Assembly: GCA_015179045.1 (NCBI GenBank)
Contig: WHUZ01000009.1
Location: 1,178,001-1,242,000 of the forward strand
Source of the DNA: Kalaharituber pfeilii
Lineage: Eukaryota; Ascomycota; Pezizomycetes; Pezizales; Pezizaceae
Reading direction: 5' to 3'
Length of the DNA stretch: 64,000 bases
Shown here one piece after another: positions 22,552 through 32,469 of the stretch (its first letter is position 1; each line of letters starts with the position of its first letter). The translations under genes were made by a program, and so were the position numbers. The notes beneath the pieces are model-generated. The model was not told the origin of the DNA and searched no databases. It saw only the letters and a list, made by a program, of their open reading frames with translations.

Positions 22552-23309
22552 CACGTCAGACCTTGCTATAATGAATACATAAAATTCAGCCCTTTGGTTT
22601 CACTATAGCAAGGTTTTCAGTATAGAAAATTGTGGCAAATAAGTCATATAGTCTTGGCAGCTGAGTTCGTGAGTCTTACTGAGCTTCGCTACTAATTAAG
22701 ACTTACTAGTAATGGAAATAGCCACATTAAGAAATCAATTCGAATGGGACGGTGGTGGTAGTGATGATTAGGAATGGAAATAGAAATGTAAGGAGCAGTG
22801 ATAGTGGGAGAAAAATATAAATCAAAAGTAAATCATTAGTATAGTGACCCGTAAAAGGTCTTGGGGATTAGGCTTGCATGATACACTTGCCCCAATATTG
22901 CCCGATCCCCAAGTCTTTTCACGGGTCGCTGTAGATTGACATCCGTGGTCAGAGCTCTAACAGTCGAGATATCTACTAGCCAGCGGCGACAATTATACCA
23001 GCAATACCCGGAAGCAACAGACACTCACAACTTGCTGTTTTCTGGGCTGCTCAAGAATCACTGGTGCGCAGGAGGCAAGGCAGTAGCAGGGGGGGTTTGT
23101 ATGGGTTTCACGAGCATCTTTTCATTATAGCAAGAACAATTTGTATGTAGATAAAAATAACTTCCTCTAGATTTTTTTTCATTACACTATTTGGTGTGAT
23201 TTCATTATAGCAAGGTCAAATTGTATGGGGATGGAAATCCGAGAGTGTGGTGTGTTCATTATAGCAAGGTTTTCACTATAGCGAGGTTCATTATAGCAAG
23301 GTCTGACTG
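22552..23309. mobile_element. Pogo/Fot1-like non-autonomous element, 758 bp
   Basis: The ends, read inward, are CA(CG)TCAGACCTTGCTATAA then TGAA, flanked by TA (22550-22551, 23310-23311). TTGCTATAATGAA-type motifs recur near both ends (22575, 22603-22625, 23198, 23255, 23270-23300), as in the element at 18622. It carries the 90 bp MITE at 22842-22931 and has no transposase frame. Confidence 0.8.
22842..22931. mobile_element. 90 bp palindromic MITE, CAGTGACC / GGGGATTAGG family
   Basis: The left end TAGTGACCCGTAAAAGGTCT then TGGGGATTAGG is mirrored by CCGATCCCCAAGTCTTTTCA then CGGGTCGCTG, with TA on both sides. It is nested in the pogo-like element 22552-23309. Confidence 0.8.
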
Positions 23310-23316
23310 TAGAGTA

Positions 23317-23579
23317 CTCGTTACCAGCATAAAGTGATGCAACTTCCGAAGCTGTGCGCAAGGTCTGTGCAGAGGTTTGTGTAATGGTGTGACAGCCACC
23401 GGTTAATATGCGTAAAAAAAAAAAGTCAGCTAGAAGAATTGATCTAGAAAATATCTAAAGATAGAAGTATTCTGAAATCCGAATACAATAACTTGAGTAC
23501 CTACCATACCCCTACACAGGCCTTTGCACAGACCTTGTGCACAGCTTCGGAAGTTGCAACACTTTATGCTGGTAACGAG
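23317..23579. mobile_element. CTCG-type MITE, family 2 variant, 263 bp
   Basis: The ends are CTCGTTACCAGCATAAAGTG then TGCAACTTCCGAAGCTGTGC, with CAAGGTCTGTGCA further in, inverted at the right end. TA lies at 23315-23316 and 23580-23581. It shares the CTCGYTACCAGCATAAAG terminus with the copies at 2228 and 4306 but has a different subterminal part. It lies 5 bp from the preceding pogo-like element. Confidence 0.85.
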
Positions 23580-24438
23580 TACGAACACCTTGACTGGAAC
23601 TTGAGCTAATCCTTACCAGTACCGTATGGGTAACGATGTGCATACCGGTAACGCTGGGCACCTTGGTGCCGGTTTTGCACCCTCACCAACATCAAAATGT
23701 CAGGCATATCTCACAGAATATATTTCTAATATGTATGATGAATTAATTACAGCCCATATTGACTGCGCTGATTCTGAATTTGAAGGGAAAAAAGTGAAAA
23801 TGCTACTCCTACAGCATCTACAGTTGCCTCACCCCTCTACTTTATAAAATAACCTCCTCTGGCACTCACCAGCAAATACCAACTCACTGCAACGCTCTAC
23901 CTGCTCATGCAATAGTAGGAATGGTAGCAATGGTACTACCAGTGCTATATTACAATACATGAGTAGTAACAGCTTGAGATCTGTAACATAGCACTGTATG
24001 CTCCTATAGCAAGCAAGAAATTGTGCATAACTAAGAAATTGAGCATTTTCCGGATGTGACAACAAAAAGTTCCTGTGAGTGCAAATAGCTCTCAAGGGGG
24101 CTCAAATTGAAGCCAGAGCATGGTAGAATACATGGAATTATCTTCCGCATATTTATTGAGCTATTTCTAGGAGTTGAGTAGTGGCCTATTTGGATTATCC
24201 CAAATCCTATGCTGACATACAGTCACATACTCTGAGCTGCCAAGTGTCAATGATCCTGCCTAAGATCTTATTCATCTTGACATATATTCTATTACCTATT
24301 CTGAGGAAGCGTAGCTAGTGTGGTCGTGTTTGGCCACGTCATTGGGTCATCATGGCTATAGAGTAAGTAGCCTGCCTATGTTAGTTAGGTCTGGCACACC
24401 GTGACTAGTTTTCAGCTACCCAAAACTATTACCCCATA

Positions 24439-25217
24439 CTAGGCGGATTTTGCAAAGTCCGGTTAACAACATATTTGGTTATTTTCCGGTTATTATTAAT
24501 CAATGTTACTGTAGCAATGTGTTGTTTGTGGCTGAGTTAACCAAATTTCTGGCAATTTTCCGGTTATATAACCGAATAAATTCGGTTAAACACAAAGTGC
24601 GGGTAAGGACCTTACATCAACACCAAAGTATCTTCACTCAAATGCCTTCCCAAACCCCTTCTCTATCACCTGCGCCTGCAATTTTAGCATCCCGTGGGCG
24701 TAGTCGTGCAACATCGTCCTTACCGCAAACTCAATCTCCGGCACCTCAAACCCAATCACCAGCACCTGCAGACAACTTACGTACTCGACTCAATGATGAA
24801 GAAAAGCTTCATCTAGTCCGCTTATGCATTGAATACCAAGCGGAGCATGTCAAAGGCAAGAAAGGAGCTTTTTGGCAAAAAATCAGAATGTTACTGAAAG
24901 AACAAATTGGGAAGGACCTCCGAGATCCTCATAGTACAATGAGAATCTTGCTTCAACAGTTTGAAGTACAAAGGCTGCCGCAGATGCGACAGCTAAAGTG
25001 GTCTTGCGGCGCGAGGTTATCGCCATAGGTCGAATATGCGTGCGGTATGCGTGGAATATGCGTGCAGTTATGCGTGGAAAATAACCCAAAAAATAACCGC
25101 AGAAATAACCTAGGTACGTTGCAAAATCTGGGCCGTTTTTTGGTTGGGTTATCATGACTAATGGTTACCCGGAAAATAACCGAATTTCAATAACCGGACT
25201 TTGCAAAATCCGCCTAG
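24439..25217. mobile_element. Nested 779 bp TIR element
   Basis: Perfect or near-perfect ends CTAGGCGGATTTTGCAAAGT then CCGGTTA are inverted at the right side, with TA at 24437-24438 and 25218-25219. Further internal inverted pieces are GGTTATTTTCCGGTTAT and its mirror. It contains the Myb/SANT-like frame at 24642-25028. Removing it leaves the flanking sequence joined at a single TA, as expected for an insertion into the middle of the 23616-26149 element. Confidence 0.8.
24642..25028 (+). CDS. Myb/SANT-like domain protein inside a TIR element
   Basis: A 128-residue frame. The N-terminus is Pro/Ser/Gln-rich with a repeated TQSPAP motif. From about residue 50 follows NDEEKLHLVRLCIEYQAEHV, then KGKKGAFWQKIRMLLKEQ and GKDLRDPHSTMRILLQQF. 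This is the three-helix pattern of a Myb/SANT-like DNA-binding domain found in many fungal transposon-associated proteins. The frame then runs into a short tail (LKWSCGARLSP) as the element's right TIR begins, so the protein is probably cut short relative to its parent. It could be the DNA-binding part of a lost transposase or a captured host domain. Whether it is expressed is unknown. Confidence 0.5.
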   Translation: MPSQTPSLSPAPAILASRGRSRATSSLPQTQSPAPQTQSPAPADNLRTRLNDEEKLHLVRLCIEYQAEHVKGKKGAFWQKIRMLLKEQIGKDLRDPHSTMRILLQQFEVQRLPQMRQLKWSCGARLSP

Positions 25218-26193
25218 TACTACCAGCTGTTATAAAATATCTTCTGCTATATGTCTTTATATTTGTAGCTTTAGAGAGTATCTATGCATCAGTTGTACTC
25301 TACAACAGTGCAGTACTGATATATACCTGCATAACTATTGATATGACAGCCCCACTCTAGATATTAATCTAGATACCTATAGTTTGTGCCAGTTTCGAGA
25401 CTGTGTACAACTCGTATAGCGCTACATGACGATAATGATGCAATTATCACTGTTGCATACCGTATGTATGTGATGTTGCATATCTGACATATCTGACATA
25501 TGCGGGCTGCTCACTCTACGGTCATGGTGACTCCTTGACATCGCCAAACTTGCTATACTTCCTCAGAATAGGTAATAGAATATATGTCAAGATGAATAAG
25601 ATCTTAGGCAGGATCATTGACACTTGGCAGCTCAGAGTATGTGACTGTATGTCTAGCATAGGATTTGGGATATACCAAATAGGTCACTATCCATCTCCTA
25701 AAAATTGGCTCAATGAATATGCAGAAGATAATTCCATGTATTCTACCATACTCTAGCTTCAATTTGAGCCCCCTTGAGAGCTATTTGCACTGTTACTACT
25801 CATGTATTGTAATATAGCACTGGTAGTACCATTGCTACCATTCCTACTATTGCATGAGCAGGTGGAGCGTTGCAGTGAGTTGGTATTTGCTGGTAGTAGG
25901 TGCCAGAGGAGGTTATTTTATAAGGTAGAGGGGTGAGGCAACTGTAGATGCTGTAGGAGTAGCATTTTCACTTTTTTCCCTTCAAATTCAGAATCAGCGC
26001 AGTCAATATGGGCTGTAATTAATTCATCATACATATTAGAAATATATTCTGTGAGATATGCCTGACATTTTGATGTTGGTGAGGGTGCAAAACCGGCACC
26101 AAGGTGCCCAGCGTTACCGGTATGCACATCGTTACCCATACGGTACTGGTATCCCTCGCTAGAACAATACCACAGGAAACATGCCAGTACAAC

Positions 26194-27614
26194 TCATAGC
26201 TTAGCTATTCCAGTATGCTTCCGTGAGACAACATTCCATGCAGTTTCCGCATACATAGGGAACTGCCTCCCATATTCCTGAGCCTTCGCACTGCTAGCCT
26301 GTCGCAAGGCATATCGTGCCGCTACGCCTTGAGCAATTACTGCCGTCTGCAAAATATAGAGTTAGCATATAGTTTGTTACCATAAGCAAATAAACGAGCG
26401 GAGAACAGAAACTCACCCTAAACAACATGAACCCATCTCCATAATCCCCCATCTGCCTAGGATCCCATCCCGCAACTTCACTATACCACTTCAATATCTC
26501 CTCCCTTGTCGGCAAGCCTTCGGTCCTCCCCGGCAAGAACTCGTCTCTCTCCCTCTTCCTCCTCTTCATATCCTCATCCTCCGGCCCAACCGTCCCATAA
26601 TCCAGCTGCTCCCTCGCTGTCACCCATGGCATTGTCAAGTTGGAGACATCACTCAGTGGATGTCCGATTGTCGACAGCTCCCAGTCCAGGATCCCAATAA
26701 CCTTCGGCAGCGTCGGGTGAAAAATGAGGTTATCGATCTTATAGTCACCGTGGATAATGCAGCCACGGTCCTCGACCAGGCTGTTTTCGAAGTACTCGAG
26801 GAGCGCCTTGAAGTGTGGTAAGGGCCCAACAGCGACACCTGTGTCAACATCTTTTGCGAGGGATTGGGAGTACGAGATCGTGCCGAGTGTCTTGATTTGA
26901 CGGGGATAGAAGTTGGTGGGGCGGCCGAAACTGGTGAGGTCGTAGTTCCTTGCAGCGTCGGGACGGGAGACCAAGGGGGTGGTGTGGAGTTTTGCGAGGG
27001 TGGTGATCGCAGAGTGCCACCTGGATTCCGGGTTCTAGTTAGCATATGCACTGCTTATGAAGTATGAATATTGTTTGTAACATACATTTGCCGGCGGTCT
27101 GCAGGAGACACACCTGGGATGCTTGGGTTGGCAAAAATTCGCCCGTCAAGGAATTCCATCAGCTAAATAGCAAGCTGTTGTTAGCAAATGTGGAAGTCTC
27201 GTCACAGGGGCATTTCTCCAATCCGCACATAGAACGCCGTCCCAATCACATTCGTATCCGTACACAAACAATACACCTTCGGCGCCGGTACATCCTCTCC
27301 CTCCAGTGCCTTCATGACCCGATACTCTCGCTCAACAGCATGTGCTGTCTTGCTCAACAGCTGTCCTGGCGGTTTTTTCCGCAGCACAAATCTCTTCTTA
27401 TCAACAGCCGAGGTAAGCAGATACGTCGGGTTCGATTGGCCATATCCAAACTGTTTCCAACCTCCGTCAGCACCAAAACAAACATCAACACCGCCTGCAT
27501 ATGGTATGATTGTACCTGAAGCACTTCAAGGGGCGTCTTGATCTCAGGCACGTTGCTGTCGATGTACCTCTCTAAAGCAGGAATGTCGACTGATTGGCGG
27601 ATAGGTCCAGCCAT
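26194..27614 (-). CDS. APH-family phosphotransferase (ACAD10/11-kinase-like)
   Basis: Five minus-strand exons: 27614-27516, 27450-27229, 27162-27086, 27020-26417 and 26346-26194; 384 residues with consistent phases. It belongs to the aminoglycoside-phosphotransferase/choline-kinase-like fold, in the subgroup fused to acyl-CoA dehydrogenases in animals (ACAD10/11), here stand-alone. Motifs are a glycine-rich [19 protein letters not shown] with the ATP-binding Lys, [29 protein letters not shown], the catalytic loop [13 protein letters not shown] (Asp base, Asn) and [16 protein letters not shown] with the metal-binding Asp. All key residues are present. In animals the domain phosphorylates 4-hydroxy-acyl-CoAs; that substrate is only a suggestion here. 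The second donor (GTGCGG) is weak but gives the family motif. A TIR transposon starts 42 bp past the stop. Confidence 0.88.
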
Positions 27615-28089
27615 CTTATCAATGGCAATTGTCGAGGGGCGACTCAGTCAGGAACTTCTGGTAGAATAAGCTTTGATTTTGAGCGCTTGTGGGAGAATCG
27701 CAAGAGCGTACCTCGTCCGCTGTTGAAGATCGGCGAACTACGACCACAGAACCGGGGAGCCGAGGCATTGTGAACCTATGCATGAGATTTACGTTGTGAT
27801 TGCAGCTAAGTCAGCAATGACAGATGGGATATATGGTGGAGTGCACCAGTAAGGGACCACCTGTAACATTCGGCCGCCTGCTGACTAATACACCAAATTC
27901 CTGACCCATGCAGCTCAGGCTGCCCCGCTCGCCCACTCTCTTTGTTCCCCTTAAGACCTTTGGGCACCTCATATCTCTATGATATCGTAAACATAGAAAT
28001 GATCTTGTGCCCAGGCTCAGCGGTCGCTAGGAATGAACTCTCATTATGACACTGTTATTGAACAGATCAAATCTACCAGAGATGTCTGC
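27615..28089. other. Upstream region of the phosphotransferase gene
   Basis: No gene seen. It forms the 5' flank of the minus-strand gene starting at 27614. Confidence 0.35.
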
Positions 28090-28235
28090 TCTCTTCAATT
28101 CTTCCTTTTTCTTCATCGCTTTCTTTTTTTGCTAGCGAGAAGCTACGCTCCTCCTCTCTTTCTTTCTCGCTTTCCTTTCTCTCTCCTCTCTTTTTTTCCT
28201 TTCTTTTTTCTCTTTTTCTTTTCGATTTTGCCCAT
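28090..28235 (+). repeat. Pyrimidine-rich tract
   Basis: About 145 bp almost wholly of C and T on the plus strand (repeats of TTTCT, CTCTCT, TCTTTTT). Apparent Lys/Arg/Glu-rich frames on the other strand are by-products. It lies between the flavin-reductase-like stop (28509) and the phosphotransferase start (27614), both on the minus strand. Confidence 0.6.
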
Positions 28236-28508
28236 TTATAAATGCCCTTTACCGATGTTCCATGGACAGACAGTTTAACTCCGCTGTCACTGACAGAAAT
28301 ACAGCAACAAATCAGAGCATACAGTGAAAGCGGTTTGTGTGCTAATTCTTCCATTGTATCACAGCGCATACCATTAGAAGCTCCAATGCCAAATTCTGTT
28401 ATCTAGAGACGCAATATTATTGTATATGGCGTCGATCTATCAGAAATCGATCAAGTTGGAAGTACATGTAAATCCAGTTCACCCTTTGCGAAACACCATC
28501 CCAAACAA

Positions 28509-29519
28509 TTAATTCACAACAGACTCTTTCTCCTTTTGCATCTTTTCCCACTCCAGCTTCGCGTTCGTTTCCCAGTCTGGCCTCAAGAGCTCAAATGCTT
28601 GCGTAGTTCTTCCGTAAGAAACACCACCCAATCTACTCACTGGTCTTAGCACAGTAGGGTCAATCATATTGCCTGCCTCATTTATAGCATCCTCGCGCAC
28701 CCAAAAGTTCACTCCCTGAAACAGACAAGTTACACCAGTCTTCTTTCCGCTCGCTGGACTCGTCCACTCGTGATGCGTAATCAACTTTGCCTCAATTGAA
28801 AATGCACTCTCTTTCACTCTTGCCGGCTTGACAATCCGCGAGGGTGCTGGCGTCAGCCCCGCGAACTCCCACTCTGACACCCCCGGAGGAGCGTTTACCG
28901 AACAGTAATTTGCTGCTTCGACGAACCACTCCGAGATGATGTTGATCACGCATTCTCCGGTTTCCAGGACATTCCTGCAGCTATCTTTCGGATTTCCTTT
29001 TCCTCCAGAGAAGCCAACGCAGAATATTGGCGGGTCATGATTGACGATTTGGGTGTAGCTGAATGGCGCAAGGTTCGCTGTGGGAGGGTCTGTGGAGGTA
29101 TTGAGTGTCGAGAGGAATCCGATCGGTCGCGGGATGATACCAGAGATCAGGAGTTTGTAGTTGTCGATTGGGTTTCTGTTGTCTCCATATGGGTCGATTT
29201 CCCGGTGAGGAATGTCGATGTACGACGTTCCAGAAGCATTCGCTCCGGACCCAACCTTCCATGATGGCTCTGGGCATTTTGTGTAATGAAACTTCGCATT
29301 CTGATCGAACGGTGGACGTGATGCCTCAACAGACTTGAAATCGGGCTAACAAATTCAACGGTCTCAGGTCAGAAACGAAAGATGTATTCAAGCCAGGGTG
29401 AGTAGCAGGGTGGTCTTTACGTGACGTTGAAGATTCACCTGCGCCACCGTAAGGCCTGGCCCCTGTGAACCTTGGATAGCTGTCTTGTCCTGACTGTTGG
29501 CCTCTGTCTTTGTCGCCAT
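28509..29519 (-). CDS. Flavin reductase-like (FMN-binding split-barrel) protein
   Basis: Two minus-strand exons, 29519-29439 and 29345-28509, phase 0, with acceptor TTAG after a long branch-rich region; 305 residues. It belongs to the flavin reductase-like/DIM6-NTAB family that binds FMN and reduces it with NAD(P)H. Family features are YKLLISGIIPRPIGFLST, NLAPFSYTQIVNHDPPIFCV with GFSGGKGNPKDSCRN (FMN phosphate contacts), ETGECVINIISEWFVEAANY, EWEFAGLTPAPS, VKESAFSIEAKL and a C-terminal FEL/LRPDW. The frame is open upstream to an ATG at 29663, whose extra 48 residues (MIAAPSRLLVPSAIRSS) could be a mitochondrial presequence; the start at 29519 is chosen as the conserved minimum. The partner enzyme, if any, is not apparent nearby. 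Confidence 0.85.
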
Positions 29520-29699
29520 GCTGCTGGAGCCTATGTAAAGATTGCAGAGTTTTAGATATGCCTGGCCACCTGTTGCTTGCTGGAGTGTGAGAGTGGGTAT
29601 GCACGGTGCGAACGAGCTGCGGATGGCTGATGGTACTAAGAGTCTCGACGGCGCCGCTATCATATCATATACACTTGATCATGCGGGGCAAGTTGGGCT

Positions 29700-31330
29700 G
29701 ATGAGGGGCACTGTTACTGAGCAATTACAAAGGCTATCCATAGCACCGGCACTTCTACGCAGCGCATCGCCGGCGACAGCGGCCCACACGGCAATCACCG
29801 GATGCGGGGCTGAAGGTAGCGGCACATCGAGCAGGCATGAGTACTTCTTCGCCGTTAGTTCAGCTAGTCCAGCGGATAAGGTGGCACAGGAGGGTGCGGG
29901 CCAGGCAGAGGAATTCCTATTTTCCCCTCCAATCGGCCGTAGATTGGCAACGAGACGGCTGTAGGGACGAGCGATATTATTGAATCGACGTGTGGAGGCG
30001 CATTCGTCGCAAGGGCAGTGCGATTGGTTGCTCGTGACTACAGAGTAAGCTATCTCGCATCGCTCTAGTCCCGTGCCAAGCCCCAAGCACCGCTTTCTTG
30101 GCGGCGCTGGTGCGGGGTATGTAGGAGTCATGTGATGTGGACAGTCAGCAATACGCTTTTTGCCGCTGCACCTTGCCGGTCACGGAACAGTCTTACGCGC
30201 TGCCGGTACTCGAGCGCTTACAGTCCCCAATCCATGTCTTGACCTCACCCTCCCCGTCAAGTCGAGTCGTGCTGGAGTCAGGCAACTTGTCTGCCCTTGA
30301 TGTCTTTGATCCTGGGCCTTTTCTTCATGTTCATCTTGTTGACACCGTGATAGTACTATTGTTCCTCGAGCTCGAGTCTCCGCATGCATGATAGGGCTAG
30401 TTCTACTGTAGACTGGGATTGAAGGATATCAGCTCGAATTCCCGATGAATCCTTCGCCCCAATTAATCAGGAACACTCTCCTGGCTTGTAATTCTTGCTT
30501 ACGTCTGCAATCCCAAGTTAGAATTCGAAATCAGCTAACACCTGCCCGCTGCCTGTCAGTTTCGCTGCTTTCAGGAATAGTTCGTAATCGGATAGCTAGA
30601 ATAGGTATCATATAATGGTCTCCTATGAAGGGTGTCCCCGAGGTACAATACCATAACCATGGCCCTCAAAGCCAGCATCTCACCGTTCTTTTTTAGGGCA
30701 AGGTAAGCATTGCCGAGCTCCGATTACACCACTCCATGCATCGAAACAACGGAACAATGTTCTAGCTCTTACAATGGCCATCAGCTTGTCACCTTTCGTC
30801 ATAGCCTCCTTCAGGACGTTGATACCAATGCTCAAGACCCTGTGGATTGTGCAAGCTACCTGGCCAGATGCGGTTGGTATGGCCCATGGTAATGGTTGCA
30901 GCTGTGCCATCTTCAGAATCGTAGGCGGCGGCAACTTTGTTCCACCCAAACATCCATACCTACGTGTTGATACACCAGATGACAGCTGCCTGAAGATGTT
31001 TACCTGTGCGTAACATTCGCTGACATGGGTCAGCGGGGCTTCCATGTTTCATCTCAAATGTAGACGTTATACTTAAGCACAGTGCCGCCCACCCAGATTG
31101 GGCTTATATCTCAGCTTCGCTCATTTGTTTTTTTAGTATCTTTATTTTCAATACCCCCCGATTAAACGAATACACTCGTTCTTTCTTGCTGGGCTTGATT
31201 GAGTGTTTTCGTTCCATTCTATCCATTCTTTTCTCCGATTTGTGTTTTACATTTCATTTTCCCAGCAAACAGCAAATCAGAGATTGCAGCAAGCTAGGCC
31301 GGGAGCCAGGGAAAAAAACCTTTTGAGGTT
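29700..31330. other. Gene-poor stretch with mutually exclusive open frames
   Basis: GC-richer sequence at 29680-30130 gives long frames on both strands without motifs. A minus-strand frame at 31045-30680 (with KLPPPTILKMAQLQPLPWAI) lacks a recognisable domain. Neither is called as a gene. Confidence 0.3.
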
Positions 31331-31332
31331 GA

Positions 31333-31339
31333 TATATAA
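31333..31339 (+). promoter_or_regulatory. TATA-like box of the tyrosinase gene
   Basis: TATATAA lies 44 bp upstream of the start codon, so the 5' leader would be very short. The assignment is positional only. Confidence 0.35.
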
Positions 31340-31376
31340 TACATAATACCGAAGGGACAACTCATTCACAGCAAAT

Positions 31377-32467
31377 ATGCCGGTTTCAACAAAAAGAATT
31401 CTGCTGTCGTTATTATTCTTGGCAGTGTCGTCAATAGCTTTGCCGCTGCGTGCAGATGGAGAGGATTTCAATATGAAAGGATTGCGCTCCAATGGTGAGA
31501 TTAAGGCATTTGCATCGAAGCCATTTCATCGTCCAGGAACCTGTGAATCTAGACCAAAGCTCTACCGTAAGGGATGGTAAGTACATCACTCTGTGGCTGT
31601 CGGGACACATAGCTAACTTCCGTTTTGGGATTTAGGCACACACTCACAGCTACAGAACGAAAGGCATATATTGATGCAGAACTGTGCATGATGAGGCTTC
31701 CCGCACGCCTAGCATCGCTCAACCCCAACGTGAGAACCCACTTTGACGACATGCAAGCCATGCACCAGCACCTGTCCCCCCAGATTCACAACAGCGGTTG
31801 GTTCCTACCGTATCACCGCTACCTTATGTGGGTGCATGAAACACTACTCCGTGAAGCCTGCGAATATACAGGGGCACAACCGTACTGGGAAGAATCTCGT
31901 GACGCTGGAAAGTTCAGTGTATCATCCGTATTTTCGCCGAAATCTGGATTTGGAGGAAACGGACGACCGGAGGACGGGTGTTTGGCAGATGGCCCCTTCG
32001 CAGGATACACCCTTTCAGTTGGCCCCGGGTATGACAACAAGGAGCATTGTCTGAACCGCTTCCTGAACGACACCGCGTCCCTGATGTCCCTGAAGCAGAA
32101 CGCAGACGCATGCATGCAGGAGCCCACCTTCGCAAGAGCATGGCCATGTATCGAAAATCTTCCCCACCGCGGCGGTCACAACTCCGTCGGCGGCGAAATG
32201 TCAAATCCCATTTCTAGCCCCGGAGACCCGCTGTTCTACCTCCACCATACCTACATCGATAAGCTATGGTGGGATTGGCAAAGGGCGAATCTAGACTCCA
32301 GGTTGAAGGAGATTGCCGGTATGACAACCGCGAAGAAGCCAGAGACCGGATGGGTGCTTGCGACATTGAATGATACGTTTACCGCTTGGGGACTGGTGCG
32401 TGACGTGCAGATTCATGAGATTATGGATATTGAGAACGAGCTGTTGTGTTATGCCTATGTGTCATAA
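31377..32467 (+). CDS. Secreted tyrosinase (type-3 copper oxidase)
   Basis: Exons 31377-31576 and 31636-32467 (donor GTAAGT, acceptor TTTAG, phase 2) give 343 residues. The signal peptide is MPVSTKRILLSLLFLAVSS then IALP. The mature enzyme should oxidise phenols to quinones with a binuclear copper centre. The CuA region has DDMQAMHQHLSPQIH then NSGWFLPYHRYLMWVHE, giving the three His (AMH, QIH, YHR). The CuB region is GGHNSVGGEMSNPISSPGDP then LFYLHHTYIDKLWWDWQ with HN, HH. Conserved RKGWHTLTATERKAYIDAEL precedes CuA. There is no long C-terminal extension of the kind cleaved in many fungal tyrosinases, so this is the short secreted class. Roles in melanin or quinone chemistry outside the cell are likely but unproven. 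Confidence 0.92.
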
Positions 32468-32469
32468 AA

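Larger units (their letters stand above)
23616..26149. mobile_element. 2.5 kb TIR element with 0.6-0.7 kb arms (foldback-like)
   Basis: The left arm 23616-24330 and right arm 25525-26149 are inverted copies starting CCAGTACCGTATGGGTAACG, with TA outside (23614-23615, 26150-26151). The outer 220 bp are identical at the protein level: the same 73-residue frame starts at 23626 on the plus strand and at 26139 on the minus strand. The left arm has about 120 bp (after 23960) that the right arm lacks. The centre is occupied by the TIR element at 24439-25217. No transposase is recognised. The right end lies 42 bp beyond the stop codon of the phosphotransferase gene. Confidence 0.8.

Noticed and set aside
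28073..28369. Lys/Arg/Glu-rich 98-codon minus-strand frame
   Set aside because: Produced by the pyrimidine-rich tract.
29542..30131. Overlapping frames of 140-150 codons on both strands
   Set aside because: GC-richer sequence with few stops; neither strand shows a domain, splice site need or consistent codon pattern.
30680..31045. 121-codon minus-strand frame between the flavin reductase and tyrosinase genes
   Set aside because: No recognisable domain, no supporting exon neighbours; left uncalled rather than given a function.
31743..32204. Alternative frames of ~100 codons inside the tyrosinase
   Set aside because: The tyrosinase copper motifs fix the true frame; the others are shadows.
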